Source: Deltaproteobacteria bacterium (GTDB taxonomy: Bacteria; Myxococcota; JACPTQ01). From it: a stretch of 39,345 nucleotides of DNA. The stretch lies in the NCBI GenBank assembly GCA_016192705.1, contig JACPTQ010000065.1:9437-48781 (forward strand). Direction: 5' to 3'. The position numbers and the translations under genes are program-made. Numbering within the stretch: position 1 is the stretch's first letter; each line of letters opens with the position of its first letter. The notes under the pieces are model-generated. The model did no database searches and was not told where the DNA came from. It worked only from the letters and a program-made list of their open reading frames with translations. Positions 9,601 to 17,529 of this stretch are shown in pieces.

Positions 9601-9790
9601 AGAGTTTCGCGGGCTCGACCGGCGTACATGACGCCGCCGCGAAAGTGTAACCGCCGATCGGAAACGTGCTCGCCGCCGCAACCGACGACGTCTCGGTCGC
9701 GACCAAGCCGTCGGTGTCATCGACGACGCCGCATCCTGCAATTGAGACCATTACCCAAGTGCACAACGTTCTCGACTTTACGCTCACCAT
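6641..9790 (-). CDS. Very large lipoprotein with long helical core (unknown function)
   Basis: 1049 residues from the ATG at 9790, chosen because an AAGGAGG ribosome site lies 8 bases upstream and the protein then starts with a lipoprotein signal (MVSVKSRTLCTWVMVSIAGC, lipid Cys20). The N-terminal half (about 30-500) is beta-rich with Pro/Ala-rich segments. The middle (about 540-900) is mostly helical, with long charged heptad-like helices interrupted by a hydrophobic stretch near WDELMKIFGPFIKIG and FASVFSFDVSGAFSAL, and by a Cys cluster (NGCSTECCWPK). The C-terminal part is again mixed. It is probably anchored on the outer membrane or cell surface. Helices with a central hydrophobic patch recall helical pore-forming proteins, but no family motif is recognised. 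Divergent from the met-zincin gene with a 208-base shared upstream region. Confidence 0.88.
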   Translation of the reverse strand: MVSVKSRTLCTWVMVSIAGCGVVDDTDGLVATETSSVAAASTFPIGGYTFAAASCTPVEPAKLYKFNSSDAITDILPAVLKESPGAQALAFKPGDYLNKGQKLNLYVHTSPWRTVSVENGSKGYAVTDLGAGPSAKPVDVAPPAGTPCPKLDATADPYGAASPNFCTLTVIAAKEIRVRLGIYATPGLMLIADKITFDPPTSYQSNHFSLNPKSTPAAPKNPPKPTTIEPGLLYVVAKQIVGTSGPLPATNSAPAPGTINFELPAQYGPSVIASPTVKNPVRLHVALLSENSPKAKLTWLDVISASETCDAWGCQTLKMLNPWPNGLTSLYGSDYENSHADGHVQFSRRSIKPDVFGRLLRHYAPDYLPRAYHEAEASFRKRPTRLPKPLFDQIVTNHAPAESVYGEMSAVRSAQIASGLNYLGESDHIVRRENLDDLLALLEARWNDLKLYELKKTIFSLAGLEWSTVAAALAKDSVVIDADIKSADAEVALVNGRIEAAKAHVNAGQAVISNLSQLMNIWKSRADDIKEVLDVVEDAKKHKGPCQKPWSFWDELMKIFGPFIKIGQLFASVFSFDVSGAFSALGDLMEQSTWTNIKKVVEFGKEAYKTYKEAKPLADAAIDGVKALAEKATPPKINLDDAKLFSEVYKDIDFDGTLVAWRKNGCSTECCWPKQALPPPTDFEKLVVEVMNAREALMAVKQDLEAVQKEMDVAILKKAALTLDKKLTDELKAKVDGFATSGGGTIDIEPGVQSVKEQLCRVGLRKIDSLTRLAYRAAQGLAYLSLNFKNKNLAAALDSPAFATFVSTALFHPATFKFDYDMATDASLDALSAVIIGSTDGKPGLVSAYSQAKAMLAPVQSYAVPIGAGAAVPFGVIASSLDHFKKTGKLLVRVNANALPPKAHRIADVQVVAKGKNAISLIARRMGGNDYRLSDVSEVAIPMANIVTPTCEPLLDPWCANGNASSSAANDANKNQEKKLLSVLSEDLLVKPSSKATDAVQSEIYGFSLAGDWMVELDPSAAENKGTAPDVLLANVTNFEIVFYIFARK

Positions 9791-9998
9791 CTTCGCGTCC
9801 TCCTTCACAGGTTGGGTCGCAGGAAGCGTGCCCCGCGTGTCGGAGGCCAAGCGAAGCGGATTCACAGCGTACTTTGCGCATTGCGTCGCAGGATCATGTG
9901 ACGCCACAGTTTCGCAAGCTGACTTTTTGGTTCCCTTTTCCGAATCAATTTGGCAGAATGCGCGGCTTCGCAAGGTGGGGTCATTGGCGGAGGGAACC

Positions 9999-12900
9999 AT
10001 GAAAAAACGGAGCGGCCTGTTTTGGGTGCGTTGGGCTTGTGTGTGTGTCGCCGCGTTCGCCGCGTGTGCGCAGTCGGTTGGCGACATCGATCGCACGCAG
10101 CCGAATGTTGTGCGGAAGTCGCTCTTCGAGGGCGTTTGGTACTACCGCGAGACGGTCATCGATGTGCCCGCGACGTCGAGCTTCACGTTTGTCGGCGAGA
10201 CCGGCGAAATGGAAAAAATTCGCTGGGAAGTCCAGGAAGACAAGCTCATCGCGTATCGCGCGTACGAGCTTGTGCCGGGCACCGATGTTGCGGTGAGCGC
10301 GGTCGACAAGGCGCCGGGGTCGTCGCGATATCGCGCGAGTGCGCGTGAGGGGCGGACGCCCGATGCGTACAAGGAGAACCCGGTCGCGGCGTTTGCGATT
10401 CAAAAACATTTCGATGTGACGAGAAGCTACAACCCGCAAACGGGCGAGCAGTCGAACGTCTTGACCGAAAACGACAGCGATCGGCCCTGGTATCAGCGCG
10501 CGTTCATGCGCGTCGATTGGTCGAAGAATCTCGTCGTCAACTTTAAGTTTTTGTCGACGGCGCTTTCGGCGTCGCCGGTTGCTTACGTGCAGCAGAACGA
10601 AGGTGGCGAAGACGCGTTTTATATGGAGGACGAAGCGGGGGCGCGCGTCGATGAGCTTCGGCGCCCGAAGGCGCTTGGGTATTTCGATTTCACGACGAAG
10701 GTGTTTGTTGAGCCGAGCGAGGAAGGGTGCATTCTCGCGTTTTGGTATGGCGAGGGGTACGAGGACTGCACCGCGGGCGAGCTTAAGTTGCGGCACTCGT
10801 TTGCGAAGCAGGTTGGCGAGCGCGAGTACGAGCCGATGCCGTACAGCGACCGGGATCAGGCGAAGTTTGGGTATTTTAGGACGGAGCGCGTGACGTACAA
10901 CCGCGAACGCGGGGCAACCGAGTCGGGGCGGATTTTTTTGGCGAATCGGCACGCGATTTGGAAGCAGGTTTGGACGAAGGGCCCGAACGGCGAGAAGATT
11001 CCGATTCCATTCGCCGAGCGAGAACCCAAGCCGATCGTTTATTACTTGTCGAAGCACCACCCGATTCAGCTGTTACCGTCGATCGAGGCGACCGCGAAGA
11101 GTTGGAACCGCGCGTTTAAGAAGGCGGTTGCGCTCGCGCAGGGGAAGCGCGAGGCGGATGTGCCGGAGATGTTTCGGATCGACTTGAACGGGTATCTCGA
11201 GTTTCCGGCGCAGCCGGCGCGGGCGCTTGCGAACGTTGCGTTTGACGAGTCGCGGCCGTCGGAGCGGTGGGCGAACGGGAATCGCTTGGGGCGCGTGGTG
11301 ATGCGCTACACGCGGCTTGCGACGGATACGGACGAAACGCTCGAGCCGGGGCGCGAGCCGCTGCGATGCGCGGAGTTCGACGCCGTGGGCACGCAGAAGT
11401 TTTATGCGGAGTGTGTCGACGACGCAGGGTTTACGTACGACGCGGAGGCGCGAAAGTGGCGCGTCTTTACGTTTCACGAGGGCGATGTCGTTGCGCGATT
11501 CGGTGACGTCCGGCGCAACATCGTGCACTGGGTCGACAGTCCGCAGCTTGCGTCGCCATGGGGATACGGGCCGTCGAGCTCCGACCCCGAGTCCGGCGAA
11601 ATTATTTCAGGCATGGCGTACGTCTACGGTGCGCCAACCGATTTGTATGCGACGCAGGGGATGGAAATCGTCAAACTGCTGAACGGCAAGTTGAAACTCC
11701 AAGACCTCGTCGATGGGACGAACGTGCGAGATGAGATTATGCGGCACTTGGATCGCGCGGACCCGCGAGGCGCGGAAGCCGGGAGCGGTTGCGGGAGCGG
11801 AGGCGGATGCGGTAGCGGAATTGCCGGCACGGGGCGCGTTTCGGGGCGCGGGCGCGCAGATTTTGAAAAGAAGATATTCGGGAGAGATCGTGCCGAGCGC
11901 CGGCAGCAGTTTCGGCAAAACGGGTTTCCGCTGGCGTACCGCGGCTGGCTCGAAGACCGGATGCGGCGCGCGAAAGACAAGTCGTTCGCGAACTTCTTGA
12001 TGAACCAGGATGAAGTGAAAGCCGCGGCGGGCGTGAATCCGCTCGATCGCAATCGAGAGGTTACGGCCAGACAAAAGGAAAAGATGTCGTCGCTTGTGCA
12101 TGGATTGCCGACGGCGATGAAGAAGCGAAAGGCGCGGCTCGCGAAGGCGCTTCGCAATAACGTGACGCTCGCCGAGTTCGTCGACGACTCGATGCTCGGG
12201 CTTGCGCTCGAATTTGCGCAGAAATACGGCGCGGCGTACGAAACAGCGCGTCCCGAAGACCAGGCGGCGATCGATCGCGAGGTGTGGGGCGTTGTGCGCG
12301 AGCGAATTTATCGCGCGGTGATGGAGCACGAGATCGGGCACACGCTTGGGCTTCGGCACAACTTCCAAGGGTCGTTCGACTCGCTCAACTACTTTGACGA
12401 CTACTGGACGCTTCGGCGTGAAACGCTCGCTGGGCCTGAAGGCGGCGATGGGCGAAACGCGGCGACGTCGTCGGTTGTGTTCGACGGGACGACGCTCACC
12501 GACTTCAATTACGCGCCGGGCGTGCAATCGACGGCCTTTAGCGACGCGCAAAAGCGCGGCAAGATGCGCGAATTCCAGTACTCGACGGTGATGGATTACG
12601 GCGCACGATTTAATAGCGACATTCACGGGACGGGGCGCTACGACGACGCGGCGATCGTTTACGCGTACACCGGTGCGACGCGGGTTGCGGCACGCGGCGA
12701 CGTGAAGAGTGAGGCGGAGATGTTCCCGACGCGTGTTGGGGCGCGGCGCGACAGGTTTTTTTGCGCGGACGGAAATCAGGCGGCGATCATCGGGCGCGAT
12801 GCGTGGCGTTGCGTCGAGCCGGGTTTCGTCGAGACGTTCAAGGCGCTCCCGGCGACGTACGCGAAGTTGCCGAACTTGCTCGGCACGTTCAACGATCGCC

Positions 12901-14501
12901 CGGCACCGATTTTCCACGCCCTCACGGAAGTCCTCCACTACTCGCAACTCCCGTATCTCTTGGGCGGCGGCAAGTTGCAGGGGATTTGCGCGGACGGCGA
13001 GAAGTGCGACGTCTGTTTTGTCGGTGACGACAACGATGGGCGTGGCTCGTCGGCGCTGTCGTACGAAGGGTTTTATGCGTTTCGCATGAAGAGCCTCTCG
13101 TCGTGCGACCGCTCGAACGAGCTATGGTTGACGGTCGTCGAGGGCGGCGATGCGACGCGCGGGATCGCGGCGATGAAAGACCGCGAGTGGAAACGCGCGA
13201 GCGCCGTGCGGGGCGGGCGCGGCGGCGTCGAGGTGCCGTACCTCTTTTGCAGCGATGAGTATGTCGGTGCGATGGCAAGTTGCAACTTGTGGGATATGGG
13301 CGCTGATGCGCTCGAGGTTACGCGGAACGCACTCGAATCGTACGAGAGCCAGTACTTTTTCTCACACTTCAAGCGCGATCGATTCGGATTTTCACCGTGG
13401 GACGTGATGGCGCGCATTTTGGAGCGCGATTTTTCGCTGGTGACGAGTGTTTACCAGAGCTGGCTTTTGACGGGCGATGCGCCGGGGATGGGCGTTCACC
13501 ACTACAACTTGGACGCGATGGGCGTCTTCGAAGGGTTCAACGCGCTCATGGGCGTTTTGACGCGGCCGCGCTACGGGACGTTTGTGCTCGCTGGAAACGA
13601 GTGGGCGCCGTGTTCGTACACACCGAACAACCAGGACTGCAAACTCGACGGGCAAGGGCGACCGACGCGCCAGATCACGACTGTGAAGATGGGCGCGGGT
13701 CGGCGGCTTTACACGCGGTACGACTATGCGAGCGGATACAACCTGTTCGACAAGACGCTCGAGTCGGGGCATTTTTGGGATTTTTTGGCGGCGCTCTTCG
13801 CGATCGCCGATTCAGAGGGGACGGTCGTTGGCGTCGACACCGCGAGCGACATGCGGACGTACTTGCTGTCGTATTATTTGATGTTCGAAAAGGAGCTGAC
13901 GAAGTTCTATAACGGCATCGTGCTTGACGACGGAAACGCAGTTGGGGCGCGGCTTTCGCCGCAGAGCGATGGATACGCGCGCGTCTTGCCGAGCGTCGGA
14001 TACGACTTCGTGCGCGACCGCATGGCGTATGACGATGCGTGTGCGGCCGATCCCAATGCGGCCGGTTGTTCGCTCGCGGCGCCGCTTGCGACGTTAAAGC
14101 CTGTGCGGTTTTCATCGTCGTGGGATCAGCAGCTCTACGCGACATACCTTGGAATGGCGGGGTTCTCGGAGATGTGGACGCTGTCGTTCGTCGATCAGGC
14201 GAAGGTGTTTCGGCTGGGCGCGGGCGAGGGGCTTGAGGCGGGCGCGGGGCACACGATCGTACAGTTCACAGACCCAAAGAAGGGCGTGAAGTACGCGGCG
14301 CTCAAGAAGAATGGCGTCACCGACGACGCCGAGAAGACGCTCGCGGTTCGGCTCGTGGAGCGTGGCAAAGCGCTCTACGACGCGTGGCAAGCGGCGGCCG
14401 ACGAAGACAAGGCCGCGGCGCTCGACGAAATTTCGTACCACTCCGACTATCTCGACATCTTGCGGGGCATGGCGAACGTTTACGGCGAAGCGACCTGGTG
14501 A
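9999..14501 (+). CDS. Giant zinc-dependent met-zincin lipoprotein protease
   Basis: 1500 residues. The start at 9999 follows a GGAGGG site and gives a lipoprotein signal ending AAFAAC (Cys23). The zinc site HEIGHTLGLRHN begins at His777 and matches HExxHxxGxxH/N; the Met-turn STVMDYG has Met at residue 865. This combination is the met-zincin type seen in DUF4953-like proteases. The N-terminal approximately 550 residues would hold the DUF5117-like part. A Gly/Ser/Cys-rich loop (about residues 594-615) precedes the basic protease core. A long C-terminal region of unknown role (about 900-1500) carries many Cys and Tyr. Expected location is the cell surface, degrading extracellular protein. A small lipoprotein gene follows 20 bases downstream. 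Confidence 0.92.
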   Translation: MKKRSGLFWVRWACVCVAAFAACAQSVGDIDRTQPNVVRKSLFEGVWYYRETVIDVPATSSFTFVGETGEMEKIRWEVQEDKLIAYRAYELVPGTDVAVSAVDKAPGSSRYRASAREGRTPDAYKENPVAAFAIQKHFDVTRSYNPQTGEQSNVLTENDSDRPWYQRAFMRVDWSKNLVVNFKFLSTALSASPVAYVQQNEGGEDAFYMEDEAGARVDELRRPKALGYFDFTTKVFVEPSEEGCILAFWYGEGYEDCTAGELKLRHSFAKQVGEREYEPMPYSDRDQAKFGYFRTERVTYNRERGATESGRIFLANRHAIWKQVWTKGPNGEKIPIPFAEREPKPIVYYLSKHHPIQLLPSIEATAKSWNRAFKKAVALAQGKREADVPEMFRIDLNGYLEFPAQPARALANVAFDESRPSERWANGNRLGRVVMRYTRLATDTDETLEPGREPLRCAEFDAVGTQKFYAECVDDAGFTYDAEARKWRVFTFHEGDVVARFGDVRRNIVHWVDSPQLASPWGYGPSSSDPESGEIISGMAYVYGAPTDLYATQGMEIVKLLNGKLKLQDLVDGTNVRDEIMRHLDRADPRGAEAGSGCGSGGGCGSGIAGTGRVSGRGRADFEKKIFGRDRAERRQQFRQNGFPLAYRGWLEDRMRRAKDKSFANFLMNQDEVKAAAGVNPLDRNREVTARQKEKMSSLVHGLPTAMKKRKARLAKALRNNVTLAEFVDDSMLGLALEFAQKYGAAYETARPEDQAAIDREVWGVVRERIYRAVMEHEIGHTLGLRHNFQGSFDSLNYFDDYWTLRRETLAGPEGGDGRNAATSSVVFDGTTLTDFNYAPGVQSTAFSDAQKRGKMREFQYSTVMDYGARFNSDIHGTGRYDDAAIVYAYTGATRVAARGDVKSEAEMFPTRVGARRDRFFCADGNQAAIIGRDAWRCVEPGFVETFKALPATYAKLPNLLGTFNDRPAPIFHALTEVLHYSQLPYLLGGGKLQGICADGEKCDVCFVGDDNDGRGSSALSYEGFYAFRMKSLSSCDRSNELWLTVVEGGDATRGIAAMKDREWKRASAVRGGRGGVEVPYLFCSDEYVGAMASCNLWDMGADALEVTRNALESYESQYFFSHFKRDRFGFSPWDVMARILERDFSLVTSVYQSWLLTGDAPGMGVHHYNLDAMGVFEGFNALMGVLTRPRYGTFVLAGNEWAPCSYTPNNQDCKLDGQGRPTRQITTVKMGAGRRLYTRYDYASGYNLFDKTLESGHFWDFLAALFAIADSEGTVVGVDTASDMRTYLLSYYLMFEKELTKFYNGIVLDDGNAVGARLSPQSDGYARVLPSVGYDFVRDRMAYDDACAADPNAAGCSLAAPLATLKPVRFSSSWDQQLYATYLGMAGFSEMWTLSFVDQAKVFRLGAGEGLEAGAGHTIVQFTDPKKGVKYAALKKNGVTDDAEKTLAVRLVERGKALYDAWQAAADEDKAAALDEISYHSDYLDILRGMANVYGEATW

Positions 14502-14521
14502 GTGTCGTCAGGAGGTCTGGA

Positions 14522-14974
14522 ATGAAAGTCGGTATGGTGAGGGTCATTGTTGGCGTGACGATGGCTTCGTTTTACATGTCAGCATGCATGAGAGTTGAAT
14601 TCCTCAAGACGGATGGCGGATTCGTCCCGAAGAAAACAGGGAAAGATCCGGAGTATTTCGTCGACAGGATTCCTGTGAAACCGTACAGGTCGGTCGGAAT
14701 CATCGAAGTGATTGCGGGCGGGGCGCACAACATTGTGGATGTCGTGAGAGCGGCCGCCGAAAAGGCACAGGAAATTGGGTGCGATCTGATAGTGGCTCGG
14801 GCGATACATCGTGTCTCTGGGCTCGACGAGATGCGCGTTCTTGCGGAGTTTCCGGGGGAATCAGTTGTTCCGATTCAGTATCAGGCGCCCATTGTCACGC
14901 ACTCACCGCCGAGCAGCCGTTTTGAGTTTATCTGCGGTATCTATTCTGGTGACGCTCGAAAACCTGGGGTTTGA
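14522..14974 (+). CDS. Small lipoprotein, YbjQ/DUF4156-like style
   Basis: 150 residues from the ATG at 14522, preceded by AGGAGG. The signal peptide ends YMSAC (lipid Cys22). The mature part contains VKPYRSVGIIEV (about 57-68) followed by a helix and AQEIGCDLIVARAI (about 85-98). This pattern of an 'xxVGxIEV' strand then 'AxxxGCDxIV' is found in many small envelope proteins of the YbjQ or DUF4156 kind, but no function follows from it. Immediately downstream of the protease gene, so probably the second gene of that operon. Its last 47 bases overlap the opposite-strand antitoxin gene. Confidence 0.85.
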   Translation: MKVGMVRVIVGVTMASFYMSACMRVEFLKTDGGFVPKKTGKDPEYFVDRIPVKPYRSVGIIEVIAGGAHNIVDVVRAAAEKAQEIGCDLIVARAIHRVSGLDEMRVLAEFPGESVVPIQYQAPIVTHSPPSSRFEFICGIYSGDARKPGV

Positions 14975-15113
14975 CGTTCCTTACGTGCGCACGCAGATAG
15001 AGGACGAATTCATCGAGCGCGCGGTTGACCGTGTCCGAAAAGGTGCGCTCACCGCTATGCTGATGGGCTTCTTCAAGCAAGGCGCGGGAAACGGCGAGGT
15101 TAACGCGTCTCAT
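14928..15113 (-). CDS. VapB-like ribbon-helix-helix antitoxin, no toxin partner seen
   Basis: 61 residues starting MRRVNLAVSRALLEEA. A short beta strand (RRVNLAV) followed by two helices (RALLEEAHQHSG and TFSDTVNRALDEFVLYL) is the ribbon-helix-helix pattern of VapB-type antitoxins, which bind operator DNA as dimers and neutralise PIN-domain RNases. No PIN-like frame exists on the minus strand downstream (14500-14928), where the lipoprotein gene lies on the other strand; so this is an orphan. The ATG at 15113 was chosen over longer starts because the longer frame runs antisense into the FAD oxidoreductase gene and loses the domain pattern. No ribosome site, but a TACAAT box lies 6 bases upstream. 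Confidence 0.72.
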   Translation of the reverse strand: MRRVNLAVSRALLEEAHQHSGERTFSDTVNRALDEFVLYLRAHVRNVKPQVFERHQNRYRR

Positions 15114-15119
15114 GAGTCT

Positions 15120-15125
15120 ATTGTA
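15120..15125 (-). promoter_or_regulatory. Candidate -10 box of the VapB-like gene
   Basis: TACAAT on the minus strand ends 6 bases before the ATG at 15113; no Shine-Dalgarno sequence. It would give a leaderless transcript. The -35 region is weak. Confidence 0.3.
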
Positions 15126-15147
15126 GTCAAGCGCAACTGAGGTGGCT

Positions 15148-16752
15148 ATGGACGCAGGAACAAAGCGAAACGAAAGCGACGTGGTTGTGGTGGGCGCGGG
15201 GCACAACGGGCTCGTGGCGGCGGCGTATCTGGCTCGCGCGGGGCTGCGCGTCACGGTGCTTGAGGCGCGCGGCGTTGTGGGCGGCGCGGCGGTGACGGAG
15301 GAGCGCTGGCCGGGGTTCAAGGTGTCGACGCTGTCGTATGTGAACAGCCTCTTTCGCCCCGAGATCGTGCGCGACCTTGAGCTTGCGAAATACGGCTATG
15401 AGATGTTGCCGCGTGAGCCGTCGAGTTTCACGCCGTTTCCAGATGGGCGGTTCTTGATGCTCGGGCCGGACAAGGAGATGGTGCGGCGCGAAATCGCAAA
15501 GTTCAGCGCGAAGGACGCCGAGGCTTATCCGCGGTACGAAGCGGCGCTTGAAGAGATCGCCGCGCTCATCGAGCCGTTGATGAAAATGACGCCGCCGAAC
15601 CCAGGCACGCTCGGGCTTTGGGGGATGATGAAATACGGCTGGTCCGCGTTCAAAGAGCGGGCGCGGCTGCGGGCCAACTGGAGCGAGCTCATGCGCCTCA
15701 TGACGGGAAGCGGACGCGATTTGCTTGAGGCGTGGTTCGAAAGCGAGGCGCTGAAAGTCACACTCGCAACCGACGCGATCATCGGCGCGAACGCGTCGCC
15801 AAGCACACCGGGCACGGCGTACGTTCTCTTTCACCACGTGATGGGCGAATGCAACGGCGTCCGCGGCGTCTGGGGTTACATGCGCGGCGGAATGGGCGGC
15901 CTCACGCAGGCGCTCGCGCGCGCGTGTGAGGTACTCGGCGTTCGGATCGTGACGAACGCGCCGGTCGCGCAAATCCTCGTGGAAAGTGGCGCTGCGGTGG
16001 GTGTGGCGACGACGAGTGGCGATGAATATCGCGCGCGGATCGTTGCATCGAACGCGGATCCGAGCATCACGTTTTTGAAGCTCGTTGGCGAATCGCAGCT
16101 GCCAAGCGACTTTGCGCGCAATGTCCGCCGCATCTCGTACGACAGCGCGTCGGTCAAAGTGAACCTCGCGCTCAGCGAACTTCCTGATTTCACCGCGTGC
16201 CCAGGCACGATGCCGGGTCCGCAACATCGGGGCACGATTCACATCGGCCCCACGCTGCAGTACGTCGAAGAGGCGTACGCGGATTCTGTCGCCGGGCGCC
16301 CGAGCGCGCGCCCAATTCTTGAGTGCACGATTCCTAGTGTTGTCGATTCAACCGTCGCTCCGCCCGGAAAACATCTCATGAATATTTTTGTTCAGTACGG
16401 GCCGTACAAACTCGTGAACGGGAAAACGTGGGACGAACTTCGCGAGCCATTCGGCGACACGGTCATCGACACGCTCGAGGAGTACGCGCCGAACATCAAG
16501 CGCGCGATCATCCACCGGCAAGTCGTGACGCCACTCGACATGGAGCGCGAGTACCACCTCACGGGCGGCAACATTTTTCACGGCCGCATGAGCCTCGACC
16601 AACTTTTTTTCATGCGCCCCGTTCCCGGTTTCGCCGATCATCGCACGCCGATTCGCGGGCTTTACCTCTGCGGCAGCGGCGCGCATCCCGGCGGTGGCGT
16701 TATGGGAACGCCGGGCTTGAACGCGAGCCGCGAAATCTTGCGAGATTTATAG
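15148..16752 (+). CDS. PYROXD2/phytoene-dehydrogenase-like FAD-dependent oxidoreductase
   Basis: 534 residues from the ATG at 15148, placed 6 bases after a TGAGG site; a GTG at 15142 directly abuts that site and is less likely. An N-terminal dinucleotide-binding motif VVVVGAGHNGLVAAAYLARAG (about 12-32) is followed by the acidic VLEA end of beta-2 and the GGAAVTEE block. The C-terminal FAD-contact region reads GLYLCGSGAHPGGGVMG (about 505-521), a hallmark of the PYROXD2/CrtI-like amine-oxidase superfamily. Members desaturate or isomerise polyenes or have unknown substrates; no carotenoid genes are nearby, so carotenoid synthesis should not be assumed. Convergent with the nucleotidyltransferase gene, 6 bases between stops. 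Confidence 0.94.
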   Translation: MDAGTKRNESDVVVVGAGHNGLVAAAYLARAGLRVTVLEARGVVGGAAVTEERWPGFKVSTLSYVNSLFRPEIVRDLELAKYGYEMLPREPSSFTPFPDGRFLMLGPDKEMVRREIAKFSAKDAEAYPRYEAALEEIAALIEPLMKMTPPNPGTLGLWGMMKYGWSAFKERARLRANWSELMRLMTGSGRDLLEAWFESEALKVTLATDAIIGANASPSTPGTAYVLFHHVMGECNGVRGVWGYMRGGMGGLTQALARACEVLGVRIVTNAPVAQILVESGAAVGVATTSGDEYRARIVASNADPSITFLKLVGESQLPSDFARNVRRISYDSASVKVNLALSELPDFTACPGTMPGPQHRGTIHIGPTLQYVEEAYADSVAGRPSARPILECTIPSVVDSTVAPPGKHLMNIFVQYGPYKLVNGKTWDELREPFGDTVIDTLEEYAPNIKRAIIHRQVVTPLDMEREYHLTGGNIFHGRMSLDQLFFMRPVPGFADHRTPIRGLYLCGSGAHPGGGVMGTPGLNASREILRDL

Positions 16753-16758
16753 AGACTC

Positions 16759-17307
16759 CTATTCGACGCGCCGCCATTCGTCTTCGAGTCGAAGTCGGGT
16801 GATCCAGCTGCGCAGATATTCTCGATCGACAGCGGTGTTTGCGAGGATTCCGCGAATGTCTGTGATGTGTTTCTCTGAGCCGCCCTCGCGATAGAAATCG
16901 AGCTTCTTGATGATGACATCCTCGGGCGTGGCGACGGTGATCTCAATGTTCTCGCCAATGCTGACTGTCGTGCGTCGCCGAAACTCCTCGCGCGCATGCG
17001 CAGTGTTCTTGCGCAAAACGATATCGATCTTGAGCCCAGATTCGTGATGAAGGAGGTTGAACTGCCCACGCGACGCGAACTCCGCGGCCAGGACCTCCAC
17101 GGGAGGGCAGTAATATTCGCTTTCAGGAAACAGGTCATGAAACTCGGGCGCGAGGCGCGACGCGACTTCGATGACGACGTCCATGTCTCGCGTCATTCGT
17201 GGTTCGCCGTAAATGATCGATGCGACAGATCCGACAACCATGTAATCGATGCCAGCCGACTCAAGCGCGCGAAGGACGGTCGTGAAGACGCCGAGGAGAT
17301 CTGTCAC
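16759..17307 (-). CDS. Pol-beta-fold nucleotidyltransferase, AbiEii/MNT-like
   Basis: 182 residues from a GTG at 17307. The nucleotidyltransferase signature is present: VVGSVASIIYGEPR (Gly26-Ser27 of the GS motif), then TRDMDVVI with Asp41 and Asp43 as metal ligands, and a third acidic residue Asp95 in LKIDIVL. The C-terminal part (TPEDVIIKKLDFYREGGSEKHITDI, in pieces over about 125-150) is typical of single-domain nucleotidyltransferases linked to AbiEii- or MNT-type toxin-antitoxin pairs. A 52-residue gene ends 3 bases before this start on the same strand, so the pair is almost certainly translated together. The family may modify RNA or proteins with nucleotides; the target here is unknown. 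Confidence 0.88.
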   Translation of the reverse strand: MTDLLGVFTTVLRALESAGIDYMVVGSVASIIYGEPRMTRDMDVVIEVASRLAPEFHDLFPESEYYCPPVEVLAAEFASRGQFNLLHHESGLKIDIVLRKNTAHAREEFRRRTTVSIGENIEITVATPEDVIIKKLDFYREGGSEKHITDIRGILANTAVDREYLRSWITRLRLEDEWRRVE

Positions 17308-17310
17308 GCG

Positions 17311-17469
17311 TCACCGACGTCCTTGATCAATGAGCCGAAGAACCATGTCGCGGATTTCTTTCGGGTCACGAGCCGGAAACTGGTGGGCGAGCTGCCGATA
17401 CTTGAGGTCGAACGCAAACTTGAAAAGTGCCAGGGAGAGGCGGAGCTTCCGAGAAACGTTGTTCTCCAT
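17311..17469 (-). CDS. 52-aa partner protein of the nucleotidyltransferase
   Basis: Begins MENNVSRKLRLSLALFKFAF and ends with TGA at 17311-17313, three bases before the nucleotidyltransferase start. It is helical and amphipathic, with LRLSLALFKFAFDLKY, then RQLAHQFPARDPKEIRDMVL. From general knowledge of genomic contexts, short proteins of the form 'LxLALxLFxxxxxLxxQxLxxxxPxAxxxEI' commonly precede such nucleotidyltransferases; this gene fits that layout. No clear ribosome site is seen before the ATG at 17469, so the true start could differ slightly. The function is inferred only from the pairing: either regulator/antitoxin or effector subunit. Confidence 0.7.
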   Translation of the reverse strand: MENNVSRKLRLSLALFKFAFDLKYRQLAHQFPARDPKEIRDMVLRLIDQGRR

Positions 17470-17529
17470 AACAGTTACGAACCTATGCGGACGGGATGAA
17501 CGTGTAAAGTCGCGGTGAGGCCGGCGGGG

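Noticed and set aside
9666-9998. N-terminal extension of the met-zincin lipoprotein
   Set aside because: The signal peptide begins at the ATG at 9999, with GGAGGG in front; the extension is antisense to the other lipoprotein.
9791-10096. 102-residue N-terminal extension of the 1049-aa lipoprotein
   Set aside because: The lipoprotein signal and AAGGAGG site sit at the ATG at 9790; the extension is antisense to the protease start.
14811-15140. 109-codon plus-strand frame between the small lipoprotein and the FAD enzyme
   Set aside because: Its first half is a frame-shadow of the lipoprotein and its second half is opposite the ribbon-helix-helix gene; no ribosome site.
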